Program-made: the position numbers and the translations under genes
Notes under the pieces: model-generated
Database searches by the model: none
The model's input: the letters and a program-made list of their open reading frames with translations, nothing else
What the model was told of the DNA's origin: nothing
Assembly: GCA_963825615.1 (NCBI GenBank)
Contig: CAWGTV010000001.1
Coordinates: forward strand, 186,001-250,000
DNA length: 64,000 nucleotides
Direction of reading: 5' to 3'
DNA from: JAHEDT01 sp963825615
GTDB taxonomy: Bacteria > Desulfobacterota > Desulfuromonadia > Desulfuromonadales > BM103
Part shown: piece after piece, positions 36,766 to 45,908 of the stretch
Layout: each line of letters begins with the position of its first letter
Numbering within the stretch: the stretch's first letter is position 1

Positions 36766-38364
36766 CTAGATACTCAGACGGTCCACTTTGCCGCGCGAAA
36801 GGAAATAATCGAAAATCAGTCGGGAGACGATCACCGCGGTAAAGAGCGACGAGATGATACCCACGGTCAAGGTGACAGCGAAGCCTTTGACCGGGCCGGT
36901 GCCGAACTGGAACAAAACCAGGGCGGCAATCAGAGTTGTGACGTTGGCATCGATGATCGTCAGCTTCGCTTTGTCGTAGCCGGCTTCGAGTGCGGCCCGT
37001 GGGGTTCGACCAAGACGAATCTCTTCACGAATACGCTCAAAGATCAGAACGTTGGCATCGACTGCCATACCGATGGTGAGAACGATACCGGCAATGCCCG
37101 GAAGGGTCAGGGTTGCACCGAAAATCGTCAGCATGGCCAAAATAAAGATCACGTTCAGAACCAGCACTACGTTGGCCACCAGGCCCGATAACTTGTAATA
37201 GATCAGCATGGCCACAACCACCAGCAAGCCGCCGATCAGGACCGAAAGAATCCCCTGATTGATAGAATCCTGGCCGAGGGACGGACCGACTGTGCGGTTC
37301 TCAAGGATCTGCACCGGTGCCGGCAGTGATCCGGCACGCAGGACGATCGCCAGGTCCGTCGCTTCCTGTTCAGTAAAATTGCCACTGATCTGGGCGCTGC
37401 CACCGGAGATACGCTCACGAATAACCGGTGCCGAATAGACAGTATCATCAAGAACAATCGCCATACGCTTACCAACATTGGCCGCGGTAATCTGGTCAAA
37501 GCGCTTGGCGCCGACAGCATTGAAATCGATGGCCACGTAAGGATCGTTGAAGCGGTTATCGATACGCACCTGGGCGTTGGAGAGCAGATCACCGGTCAGA
37601 ACCGTCTTGTCCTCGACCACGATCGGTATTTCGGAGACGGCACCGGAGCGCGCGTCAACCCGGCGCTCGAAGAGCAACTGGCCACCCGGCGGAAGCTTAC
37701 CGGCCACGGCATCCTGCGGGCTGGCATTCTCCATGAGCATTTTGAATTCCAGGCGTGCCGTTTTGCCAAGCAGGTCGATGGCGCGCTTCGGATCCTTGAT
37801 CCCCGGCAGCTGAATCAGGATGCGATTCCCCTCCTGACGCTGCAGGGTCGGCTCACTGACACCGAACTGGTCAACACGGTTGCGCAGGGTTTCGAGGGCC
37901 TGGCGAACGGCGTACTCACGCACGGCCTCGATTTCACTGTTGCTCATGCGATAGTTCTTCTGGATGTAGCCGCCCTCGGAAGGCAAGGTCATCGCTTCCA
38001 GGCTTGGGAAGTTGTCGGCCATGAGGGCATCAGCCGCTACGCCCGCCTCTTCATCATAGACGGTGATAACAATCCGCTCGCCGGAACTCCGATCGACCCG
38101 CTTGAAAATCACATCCTTTTCACGCAACAGATCTTCAGTCTGGTCGACAATCGTATCGAGACGACTGTCCACGGCTTTATCAGCATCGACACCAAGCACC
38201 AGGTGCATACCACCCTGGAGGTCGAGGCCAAGATGAATCGGATCAAAGGCTTTGCGCCACCAGTCGGGCAGGCTGCTTCCGAAAAGCGTCGGTCCAAGCG
38301 AGGCCAGGGCCAGCACAAGGCAGGCCAGTACCAGGCCAGCCCTAATCTTGAGGCTATTGGACAT
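36766..38364 (-). CDS. secD: Protein translocase subunit SecD
   Basis: This is 532 aa with six helices and a large periplasmic domain. Marks are HLGLDLQGGMHLVLGVD, ELQLPGIKDP-like ILIQLPGIKDPKRA, and GMAVDANVLIFERIREE, the conserved TM4 region with the functional Asp. It lies between yajC and secF, the standard order. GGAG sits 9 bases before the ATG (GAAAGGAGATGCAACAG). Confidence 0.96.
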   Translation of the reverse strand: MSNSLKIRAGLVLACLVLALASLGPTLFGSSLPDWWRKAFDPIHLGLDLQGGMHLVLGVDADKAVDSRLDTIVDQTEDLLREKDVIFKRVDRSSGERIVITVYDEEAGVAADALMADNFPSLEAMTLPSEGGYIQKNYRMSNSEIEAVREYAVRQALETLRNRVDQFGVSEPTLQRQEGNRILIQLPGIKDPKRAIDLLGKTARLEFKMLMENASPQDAVAGKLPPGGQLLFERRVDARSGAVSEIPIVVEDKTVLTGDLLSNAQVRIDNRFNDPYVAIDFNAVGAKRFDQITAANVGKRMAIVLDDTVYSAPVIRERISGGSAQISGNFTEQEATDLAIVLRAGSLPAPVQILENRTVGPSLGQDSINQGILSVLIGGLLVVVAMLIYYKLSGLVANVVLVLNVIFILAMLTIFGATLTLPGIAGIVLTIGMAVDANVLIFERIREEIRLGRTPRAALEAGYDKAKLTIIDANVTTLIAALVLFQFGTGPVKGFAVTLTVGIISSLFTAVIVSRLIFDYFLSRGKVDRLSI

Positions 38365-38427
38365 TCTGTTGCATCTCCTTTCAACCGGTCCGCAGTTGGC
38401 AGACCGTCCTGAATGTAACTTTCGGCT

Positions 38428-38754
38428 CTATTCTGCCAGTTGATCGGCCTTGGTGCCAACAATTGAGCTGCGGCTGATCTTGATGCGGACATTGCTGGCA
38501 ATTTCCAGCGTCACCAGTGCGTCCTGAACGGCCACGACCTTGCCGTGAATGCCGCCAGCTGTCACTACCTGATCCCCGGCCTTGAGACTGTCCACCAGTT
38601 CCTTGTGCTGTTTGGCGCGCTTCTGCTGCGGGCGGATCAGCAGGAAGTAGAAGATGGCAAACATGACCACCAGCATCACGATACCCTCGATCCCGGACCC
38701 ACCCGACTGCTGTCCGGCACCCCCGGCCATGGCATAAGCATTCGTTGCGAACAT
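38428..38754 (-). CDS. yajC: Preprotein translocase subunit YajC
   Basis: This is 108 aa with a single helix (about 24-43) and the family signature FYFLLIRPQQKRAKQHKELVDSLKAGDQVVTAGGIHGKV (checked in parts). YajC associates with SecDF. It is the first gene of the yajC-secD-secF-TPR operon and follows tgt on the same strand. Confidence 0.95.
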   Translation of the reverse strand: MFATNAYAMAGGAGQQSGGSGIEGIVMLVVMFAIFYFLLIRPQQKRAKQHKELVDSLKAGDQVVTAGGIHGKVVAVQDALVTLEIASNVRIKISRSSIVGTKADQLAE

Positions 38755-38820
38755 AATTTTTCCTCCTCTTATCAGATACTTAAATGTTTAGTCCAGCAGT
38801 TGCAGGCCTCTGCTGAAACC

Positions 38821-39981
38821 TCAGCCTTCACCTGCAATCGTTCGTTTCCGGTGGAATTCTGCGCGAAAGGCCGGAAATCTGCCGGCTGCAATAGCGTCTC
38901 TCATCCCCTGCATAAGATGCAGATAGTAATACAAGTTGTGGGTAGTATTCAATACCGATGCGAGGATTTCGTTACTTTGATAGAGATGACGCAAATAAGC
39001 CCGGCTGTAGTTGCGGCAAACGTAGCAGGAACACTCGGGATCTATCGGCATTTGATCTTCGATAAAACGCGCCTGCTTGATGCTGATTTTGCCAAAGCTG
39101 GTAAAGAGCACACCGTTGCGAGCATTGCGCGTCGGCATAACGCAATCGAACATGTCAGCTCCCCGGGACACTGCCTCGACCAGGTTTTCAGGTGTGCCGA
39201 CGCCCATGACGTAACGGGGGCGATCCTGTGGCAAAAGTGGCAACGACCAATCCATGACCTGATACATGACATCTGCCGATTCGCCCACCGACAGGCCACC
39301 AAGGGCGTAACCGTCAAAACCGATTTCGAGCAGGTCGGCGGCGCTCTGTTGTCGCAGATCCTGCTCCATCCCGCCCTGAACAATACCGAACAGGGCGGCG
39401 CGCTGATCGGTGCGCGCCGCTTTACAGCGCGCCGCCCAACGGCTGGAACGGGCGGTCGATTCGGCAACATAAGCACGGGTGGCCGGATGTGGGATGCATT
39501 CGTCGAAAGCCATCATGATGTCGGCACCGAGGGCTTCCTGGATAGCAATGGAGAGCTCCGGCGTCAGCACATGGGCGCTGCCGTCAAGATGAGATTGAAA
39601 GCGGACGCCCTCCTCGTCGATTTTGCGTAGTTCGCCTAGACTGAACACCTGGAAACCGCCGCTGTCGGTCAGAATCGGCCGGTCCCAGTTCATGAAGCGA
39701 TGCAGGCCGCCGAAACTCGCCATGCGCTTGTGACCGGGGCGCAGGTAAAGATGGTAAGTGTTGCCGAGGAGGATCTGGGCGCCGATCTCCTTGAGCTGCT
39801 CGGGGAGCATCCCCTTGACTGTTCCCTGGGTACCGACAGGCATAAACGCCGGCGTCTCGACGAGTCCCCGGCGAGTGTGCAGGGTGCCGCGGCGAGCTTG
39901 TGTATCATGACACACTTTGTGCAGCACGAATTCCACCGGCACATCCGGTTGCAGGCTTATATCATTACTTTCTTTGCTCAT
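38821..39981 (-). CDS. tgt: Queuine tRNA-ribosyltransferase (tRNA-guanine transglycosylase), main copy
   Basis: This is 386 aa. Catalytic and binding motifs are LTDSGGFQVFSLG, MAFDECIPHP, FGIVQGG, ALGGLSVGES, and the nucleophile region MPTRNARNG. The zinc site is complete (CSCYVCRNYSRAYLRHL and the His in NTTHNLYYYL). It exchanges guanine 34 of GUN-anticodon tRNAs for preQ1. The start at 39981 (MSKESND) avoids an upstream frame made of repeat sequence. It is paired with queA, the next enzyme in queuosine synthesis. A second, diverged copy lies at 59.1 kb. Confidence 0.95.
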   Translation of the reverse strand: MSKESNDISLQPDVPVEFVLHKVCHDTQARRGTLHTRRGLVETPAFMPVGTQGTVKGMLPEQLKEIGAQILLGNTYHLYLRPGHKRMASFGGLHRFMNWDRPILTDSGGFQVFSLGELRKIDEEGVRFQSHLDGSAHVLTPELSIAIQEALGADIMMAFDECIPHPATRAYVAESTARSSRWAARCKAARTDQRAALFGIVQGGMEQDLRQQSAADLLEIGFDGYALGGLSVGESADVMYQVMDWSLPLLPQDRPRYVMGVGTPENLVEAVSRGADMFDCVMPTRNARNGVLFTSFGKISIKQARFIEDQMPIDPECSCYVCRNYSRAYLRHLYQSNEILASVLNTTHNLYYYLHLMQGMRDAIAAGRFPAFRAEFHRKRTIAGEG

Positions 39982-39998
39982 TAGTTTGTATGTTTTTT

Positions 39999-40026
39999 CG
40001 CGTCCCGTATCCGCGTCATTCGTCCC
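39999..40026 (-). repeat. GGGACGC-type heptamer array
   Basis: On the minus strand: GGGACGA, ATGACGC, GGATACG, then GGACGCG, about four units in the 49-base gap between queA and tgt. One step is a base short, otherwise the 7-base period holds. Confidence 0.7.
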
Positions 40027-40030
40027 TGAA

Positions 40031-41062
40031 TTATTCAATCAGCATACAATCGCCATAGCTGAAAAACCGATAACCATGGTCAACGGCTTCACGATAGGCA
40101 TCAAGGACAATATCCCGCCCGGCAAAGGCCGAAACCAGGACCAGCAGAGTCGATTTGGGCAGGTGGAAGTTGGTGATCAGGGCGTCAACCATGCGGAACC
40201 GGAATCCCGGCATGATGAAGAGGTCGGTTTCGCCGTGCCCGGCCTGCAGCTGGCCATCCTGGTCGACGGCATACTCAAGCGTCCTGGTGACAGTCGTTCC
40301 CAGTGCGACAATCCGGCGGCCGGAAGCCCGGGCGGTATTAATGCACGCTGCAGTCGTCTGGGGGATCTCGTAGACTTCCGCATGCATGCGGTGTTCGTCG
40401 AGCTGTTCGCTGCGCACCGGCAGAAAAGTCCCCGGGCCAACGTGCAATGTGATTCCGCAGACATCGATATTGCGTTCAGCCAATGCTGTAAAAGTCTCTG
40501 CACTGAAATGCAGTCCTGCGGTCGGGGCAGCAACAGCACCCGGATTGCGGGCAAAAACTGTCTGGTAACGATCTTTGTCGCGGGCATGATCTTCACGGCG
40601 GATGTAGGGCGGCAGAGGCATGTGCCCAACATTTTCCAGCACGGTATAAAAATCGCCCGGACAGGTAAAACGCACCAAGCGCCGGCCATCATCCTCCGCC
40701 TGTAGCACTTCGCCACGCATTTCTTCAGGGAATTCCAGGATACTGCCGACCCGAACCGGTTTTGAACTGCGCGTCATGCAACGCCAGACGTTTTGCAGTG
40801 GATCGACCTGGCGAACCAGGAGCAATTCCAGCTGTCCACCACTCTCTTTACGGCCCAGAAGCCTTGCGGGCAGCACGCGGGTTTCATTGCGGACCAGCAG
40901 GTCCCCTTCACGCAACAGTTGCGGCAGTCGGGAAAACTGCGCATGGACCACGTTCCGCTTTGAGCGGTTGAGCAGCAGCAGCCTGGAAGCTGTGCGTTGA
41001 TCAAGCGGCTGCTGAGCAATCAGCTCCTGTGGTAGAAGGAAATCAAAATCACTCAACAGCAT
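40031..41062 (-). CDS. queA: S-adenosylmethionine:tRNA ribosyltransferase-isomerase
   Basis: This is 343 aa. It begins LLSDFDFLLPQELIAQQPLDQRTASRLL and has PTAGLHFSAETF, LHVGPGTFLPVR and NFHLPKSTLLVLVSAFAG, all QueA signatures. It moves the ribosyl group of SAM onto preQ1 in tRNA to give epoxyqueuosine. Length is standard. It lies directly upstream of tgt on the same strand, with only repeat sequence between them. Confidence 0.96.
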   Translation of the reverse strand: MLLSDFDFLLPQELIAQQPLDQRTASRLLLLNRSKRNVVHAQFSRLPQLLREGDLLVRNETRVLPARLLGRKESGGQLELLLVRQVDPLQNVWRCMTRSSKPVRVGSILEFPEEMRGEVLQAEDDGRRLVRFTCPGDFYTVLENVGHMPLPPYIRREDHARDKDRYQTVFARNPGAVAAPTAGLHFSAETFTALAERNIDVCGITLHVGPGTFLPVRSEQLDEHRMHAEVYEIPQTTAACINTARASGRRIVALGTTVTRTLEYAVDQDGQLQAGHGETDLFIMPGFRFRMVDALITNFHLPKSTLLVLVSAFAGRDIVLDAYREAVDHGYRFFSYGDCMLIE

Positions 41063-41106
41063 AATGACTTCGATCTTGCTAGCATAAACTTATTCATATA
41101 TTTTAA

Positions 41107-41298
41107 CTATCTCTTAGCCAGATAAACCAGCAACAGACCGAAGAGCATAAGGACCAGTCCAAGACCGCGCAGGGATCGATCGTTCATCCTGAAGAGCTCA
41201 CTCAGCATACGCTTGGTTCCGCGTGGGGAAAGAAACCACGGGATACCCTCAACGATCAGAACGACACCGAGTACGACGACCAGGGATTGGGTGAACAT
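41107..41298 (-). CDS. DUF2065 family small membrane protein
   Basis: This is 63 aa with two hydrophobic helices (FTQSLVVVLGVVLIVEGIPWFL and GLGLVLMLFGLLLVYLA) around the conserved SPRGTKRML. That pattern matches DUF2065. Function is unknown. I start it at 41298 because the family begins there; the upstream extension is polar and unlike the family. It lies downstream of a gap that separates it from the divergent heme-sensor gene. Confidence 0.75.
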   Translation of the reverse strand: MFTQSLVVVLGVVLIVEGIPWFLSPRGTKRMLSELFRMNDRSLRGLGLVLMLFGLLLVYLAKR

Positions 41299-41449
41299 GG
41301 GCAGAAGATAATATCCTTGTTGATTTTGTGGTGTGCTTTTTGCAGAATTCTTCAGGTACTTTGCCTTGCATAGCAATCTTCGCACAAAGAGCACTTTTTC
41401 GAGCGACGCAAAACCAAATAATCGTATAGAGAAGTGTCTAGAGTGTCAA

Positions 41450-41534
41450 GTTATGACGTTTTTGGTCTTGCAAGCCAGCTTTAACGCCCGATTTATCATT
41501 TGACATATGGCCTTAAATGCTGCGTTATGACGTT
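41450..41534. repeat. 11-bp direct repeat upstream of the heme HD-GYP gene
   Basis: GTTATGACGTT occurs exactly at 41450-41460 and 41524-41534, 74 bases apart, close to seven helical turns. TTGACA lies between them at 41500-41505. The sites could bind a dimeric or looping regulator. No good -10 box is paired with the TTGACA, so the promoter is uncertain. Confidence 0.45.
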
Positions 41535-41561
41535 AATAAGCGGTTCTACTGAAATCGGACA

Positions 41562-43601
41562 ATGAATTCTCTTAAGATAAAATTTCTCGGCTTGTGCTGC
41601 ATCATCCTGATCGTCGCTATCGGCCTTACGACTTGGTACAACCTGCAGACCCAAAAGGCCATGCTCACCAAGTTGGCCACCGAACACGGCCGTCTTCTGG
41701 CCGAGACGATCCGTAACAGTATCATCACCGACATGGCCAACGGCAAGAACGACAATGTCGGAAAGATTCTGGCCAAGATCAACAAAGAGCCAGCCATCAA
41801 CAGCGTGCATGTCTTCGATGAGTCAGGGCGCATCCTGATGGCTGCGAACGCCGATGAGATCGGCGATCTCGTCTCAACGGCCGAACTCATGGCCTACCGT
41901 ACCGGCAATTTCTCCTTTTCCAGCTCGATGTCAGATCACGAGCACTTCAACTCCATCGTACCCATTTACAACGCACCCATCTGCTTTTCCTGCCACGACG
42001 AAAACAACAAGGTCCTGGGGATTCTCAACCTGCAGCTTTCGTTAGACGCCCTCGGCAACATGCAGAGCAGCGGCCGCACTGCAACCATGATCGCATCCGG
42101 CGTGATGCTGGCGATCCTGGTGCTGACAATCACGGCCTTCCTGCTCATCTATGTCGATAAGCCGATCCACAAGTTGGTGACCGCCATGGACCTCGTCGAG
42201 AATGGTCACTTCGAAGAAGCCTTTACTACGGTCAAAAGCTCCGATGAGATGACCATGCTCTCGTCCAAGTTCAACTACATGGTGCAACGGCTGCGCGAAC
42301 TGGTCGAGAATACCGTCAGGAACGAACGTGAGCTCGCCATCAGCCAGGAGAAGCTGGCCCATAGCGAAGAGCTCCAAGCCATGAACATGATTCTTGAGGA
42401 TCGTCTCAAGGAGATTGAGTACCTCAACATCAACCTCGAGGAGCGCATCGAAGAGATCGAGGAAGCCAACTACAGGATCGCCGATCTCGCCAGTGAGCTT
42501 GAAGATAAAAATATCGGCCTCTCCCAGGCGGTCGATCGCCTGCAGTCCCTCTACAAGATGGGGCTGGCAGTCAACGCCACCATGGACCTCGAAAAACTGC
42601 TGAACGTGCTCAGTCAGAAGAGCATGAAGACGATGAGGGCCCAAGTTGGCTACATCCTGATGCTCAACGAGAAAACCGGCAACCTGACCGTCGGTGGTGC
42701 GGCGGGGATTTCGGAAGACTTCGATCGAAACCTGGAAGTGCCAGTCAAACCCGGCGGCATCTCCTACTGGGTGATGAAGAACAACCAGCCGAAACTCGTC
42801 GAGGATGTCGACAAGGCCCGCGAGTTCAGCAAGATGAGTCGACTCGGTTTCATTCGCGAATCCGTCATCTGCGCACCTTTAACCGACAAGCAGCAGGTGA
42901 TCGGCACCATAACCATCGCCAACCCGGTCGACGGCTCTTCTTTTGGCCTTCCGGATCTCGAATTGCTTTCGACCATCGCCGCCCAGGCCAGCATTGCCAT
43001 CCGCAACGCACGCCTATACGAGGCGCAGGAAACCACCTATCTCAACACCGTTCAGGCCCTGGTCTCCGCAATCGAAGCGAGCGATGCCTACACCCGCGGC
43101 CATTCCGAACGGGTGACCCGCTACAGCCTGGCCCTGGCCAAACGCATGGGGATAGACGGTGACCCGCTAAAGCAGCTCGAACAGGCAGCGGTTCTGCACG
43201 ACATCGGCAAAATCGGCATCGACATCGCCCTGCTGCACAAGAAAGAGAAACTTACCGCAGCCGACATCGATGTCCTCAAGTTACACCCCTCCATCGGTGT
43301 GCGTATACTTGAGCCGATTCATTTCCTTGGCACCGTACGTGAAATCATTGAACAGCATCATGAGCGCTATGACGGTAACGGCTACCCGAAGGGGTTGGGC
43401 GGCGAGGTTTGGCGACTCGAAGGGAAGATCTTGGCGGTGTGCGACACCTACGACGCCATGACCTCCGATCGCCCCTATCGTAAAGCGTTGTCGCATGACC
43501 TCGCCATACAGGAAATCAGCGATCATTCCGGAACACAATTTGACCCAAAGGTGGCTGCAGCATTCATTGCGATGTGCAACGAGGGCCGACTGCCACACTG
43601 A
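41562..43601 (+). CDS. Periplasmic c-heme-motif sensor with HAMP, GAF and HD-GYP phosphodiesterase
   Basis: This is 679 aa. TM1 is about 7-24, a periplasmic sensor domain spans 25-172 with CFSCH at 141-145 (the CxxCH motif for covalent c-type heme), TM2 is about 175-197, then HAMP, a long coiled coil (250-325), GAF (325-485) and HD-GYP (490-660). The phosphodiesterase site is intact: VLHDIGKIG, LKLHPSIG, EQHHERYDGNGYPKGL and CDTYDAMTSDRPYR. It should break down cyclic di-GMP in response to redox state, NO, CO or oxygen at a periplasmic heme. Heme-PAS chemoreceptors of this kind are known in Geobacter. The GGDEF gene follows 12 bases later. Confidence 0.82.
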   Translation: MNSLKIKFLGLCCIILIVAIGLTTWYNLQTQKAMLTKLATEHGRLLAETIRNSIITDMANGKNDNVGKILAKINKEPAINSVHVFDESGRILMAANADEIGDLVSTAELMAYRTGNFSFSSSMSDHEHFNSIVPIYNAPICFSCHDENNKVLGILNLQLSLDALGNMQSSGRTATMIASGVMLAILVLTITAFLLIYVDKPIHKLVTAMDLVENGHFEEAFTTVKSSDEMTMLSSKFNYMVQRLRELVENTVRNERELAISQEKLAHSEELQAMNMILEDRLKEIEYLNINLEERIEEIEEANYRIADLASELEDKNIGLSQAVDRLQSLYKMGLAVNATMDLEKLLNVLSQKSMKTMRAQVGYILMLNEKTGNLTVGGAAGISEDFDRNLEVPVKPGGISYWVMKNNQPKLVEDVDKAREFSKMSRLGFIRESVICAPLTDKQQVIGTITIANPVDGSSFGLPDLELLSTIAAQASIAIRNARLYEAQETTYLNTVQALVSAIEASDAYTRGHSERVTRYSLALAKRMGIDGDPLKQLEQAAVLHDIGKIGIDIALLHKKEKLTAADIDVLKLHPSIGVRILEPIHFLGTVREIIEQHHERYDGNGYPKGLGGEVWRLEGKILAVCDTYDAMTSDRPYRKALSHDLAIQEISDHSGTQFDPKVAAAFIAMCNEGRLPH

Positions 43602-43613
43602 TCGTGCTAACCT

Positions 43614-45815
43614 ATGAAAGCGGCTGATTTGTCATCTAACACGCCAAAACATCGACGCTTTCGTTCTCTGCGCAGTAAAGTTTTCCTGCCTTTTTTCCTA
43701 TTGATCCTGGCCCTGTGCACCGCTGCAATCTGGGGATCAATACATCTCGCTGAGCGTTCTTTCAAGAACAGCGCCGACGAACGCCTGGCTGTCACCCAGG
43801 AAGTCCTATACCGCGAAATCAAAAAGCAGGAGATCATCCTCCAGACCTACGCCGTGATCATGCAGCAGTACCAATCGATCTCTGAGCGTTTCCGCAACGA
43901 GGGTGAGATCGCCATCTTGCAGGACCGCCTTTACAACGCTTTGGAAGAGATGAATATCTCCACGGCTTTTTACCCGGTCGACATCCGTGGCTTGATACAA
44001 AAGGAAGAGCTGGTGGCACTTTTCGACCAGGTCCGCCGCAGCGACCGGCCACGCTTTCGCTACAGCGATGAATTTGGCAGCGGACCGGTGCTGATGGTAG
44101 CCGCACCCATTCACAGCCGAGGGATAATTACGCAGATCCTCCTGCTGAAAACCGATATGGGTGATGCATTTCTGCACAACGTGTCGTCTGCACTGCATGT
44201 AGGCGCAAGTTTGATGAAGCTCGACGGTCAAATCGTCGCCAGCAGCAGCACTAAAAACAGCGCGATCAAACTAACTCCGGCCCAGCTCACCATGCTCGAT
44301 TCAGGCCAGCCTCTTTACCTGGACAACGTAAACGGCAACAATGTCGAACGGCACCTCTTTACCATGATCCCGCTTGGCACCAGCGACAGGGTTCTTCTGT
44401 CACTCGAAGCGTCTCTCAATGCCTCGACCAAAATCCAGCAGGAAACTATGCTCAACATGGTCCTGTCCATGATTGTCGTGATTATCGTCTGCACGATCAT
44501 ATTCTTTCGCCGGGTGAGTGTCTTAACCCAGCCGGTAAGGGAACTGCGTAACGCCGTGGAAACCATCAGTCGCGGCAACCTGAACTACCGGATTCAAGAG
44601 ATTGCCAACGACGAGCTTGGTGAGATCGCTGTTTCCTTCAACCATATGGCTGCTGAGCTGGAAAAATCCTATGAAGTGCGCGCCAGCAAGGACATTGAAG
44701 CTGCACTTGCCCAGCAGGAAAGCAAAGTCAAGCTGGTCATGGAGAGAAAAGAACGTGCGCGGGACAAGCTTAATGCAGAGTTGAGCGTCCTCCAGCGTGA
44801 AACCAGCGCTCTTTACCAATTGAATCAGGCGATGACGGCTTCGATCGATCTGACGACCCTCTTTGACCGGATATTCCACGTCATGAACGACATTCTGGCC
44901 TGCGACCACATTGTCCTGTTGGTTCACAACCTTGGCGATAGTACTCTCGAAGTCGTAAGGACCGCCGGCATCGACACCGAGACATTACGCGACATCCGCT
45001 TCACATTCAACCAGGGCATCACTGGAGAAGCCGCCCAGAGCCAGCGTATGATTTATGTCAAAAACGTCGATGAAGACGACCGTAATCTGAGTTATCATGG
45101 CCAGTTGGCCACACGCGGGTCGCTCATTTCCACCCCACTGATTGTTAAAGGACGCCTGGTGGGAGTCATCAATCTGCACAAGAAGCAGGTTGACGCCTTC
45201 TCCCTGTCAGAGCAAAAGCTCATTCAGGCGGTTGCCAACCAAACCGCAATTGCCCTAGACAACGCCCAGTTGGTCGAGAAAAGCCGGGAATCAAGCAACA
45301 CCGATGAATTGACCGGCCTGGCCAATCGACGTCATTTCCAGGAGATCCTCAAGCGCGAAGTCGCCCAGGCCCGCCGTTTCAGAACGGTTTTTTCGATTAT
45401 CATGTGCGACATCGACGGGTTTAAAAAGCTCAAAAGTACGCTGGGCAATATTTATGCTGACGCCCTGCTGCGCCAGGTCGGCCAGACGCTCTTGAAAAAC
45501 ACCCGTGGCATTGACCTGGTCAGTCGTTTTGGCAACGACCAGTTCATTATCATGCTGCCGAAAACAGACAAACAAGGCGGCGTCGCCGCCGCGGAGAAAT
45601 TGCGTAAACATTTTGGCAACGAGAATTTCTCACACCATATCAACATTGACGTGGCGTTCAAAGTGACCCTCTCCTTCGGCGTCACGGAGTTTCCCGGCGA
45701 CAGCAAAAACATCTATGAATTGCTCAACCTAGCAGATCGCGCCCTATATGCAGCCAAACAGGACGGCTGCAATTGCACGGTAGCCTGGGAAGGTCCTGCT
45801 TCCGGACCGGATTAG
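43614..45815 (+). CDS. Membrane sensor with HAMP, GAF and degenerate GGDEF domain
   Basis: This is 733 aa. TM1 is about 23-42, followed by a periplasmic domain of about 240 residues, TM2 (about 283-303), HAMP, a coiled coil, GAF (about 400-555) and a C-terminal GGDEF fold. The active-site motif is GNDQF (640-644) instead of GGDEF, so cyclase activity is unlikely. The inhibitory site RxxD is kept as RGID (631-634), exactly five residues upstream, so the domain may bind cyclic di-GMP as a receptor. It is cotranscribed with the HD-GYP gene. Confidence 0.8.
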   Translation: MKAADLSSNTPKHRRFRSLRSKVFLPFFLLILALCTAAIWGSIHLAERSFKNSADERLAVTQEVLYREIKKQEIILQTYAVIMQQYQSISERFRNEGEIAILQDRLYNALEEMNISTAFYPVDIRGLIQKEELVALFDQVRRSDRPRFRYSDEFGSGPVLMVAAPIHSRGIITQILLLKTDMGDAFLHNVSSALHVGASLMKLDGQIVASSSTKNSAIKLTPAQLTMLDSGQPLYLDNVNGNNVERHLFTMIPLGTSDRVLLSLEASLNASTKIQQETMLNMVLSMIVVIIVCTIIFFRRVSVLTQPVRELRNAVETISRGNLNYRIQEIANDELGEIAVSFNHMAAELEKSYEVRASKDIEAALAQQESKVKLVMERKERARDKLNAELSVLQRETSALYQLNQAMTASIDLTTLFDRIFHVMNDILACDHIVLLVHNLGDSTLEVVRTAGIDTETLRDIRFTFNQGITGEAAQSQRMIYVKNVDEDDRNLSYHGQLATRGSLISTPLIVKGRLVGVINLHKKQVDAFSLSEQKLIQAVANQTAIALDNAQLVEKSRESSNTDELTGLANRRHFQEILKREVAQARRFRTVFSIIMCDIDGFKKLKSTLGNIYADALLRQVGQTLLKNTRGIDLVSRFGNDQFIIMLPKTDKQGGVAAAEKLRKHFGNENFSHHINIDVAFKVTLSFGVTEFPGDSKNIYELLNLADRALYAAKQDGCNCTVAWEGPASGPD

Positions 45816-45842
45816 TCTTCGCGGCAAAGCAGGGGCCATAAT

Positions 45843-45886
45843 AAAAAGCTGCGAAGGCCACCTGGTAACAGGTGGCCTTCGCAGCT
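45843..45886 (-). terminator. Strong terminator after the argC-DUF6485 unit
   Basis: An 18-bp perfect inverted repeat (45847-45864 and 45869-45886) with loop GTAA; on the minus strand it is followed by TTTTTATT. It also separates the plus-strand GGDEF gene from the minus-strand genes. Confidence 0.88.
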
Positions 45887-45908
45887 GATATGCCAGAGTT
45901 TGCAGCGA

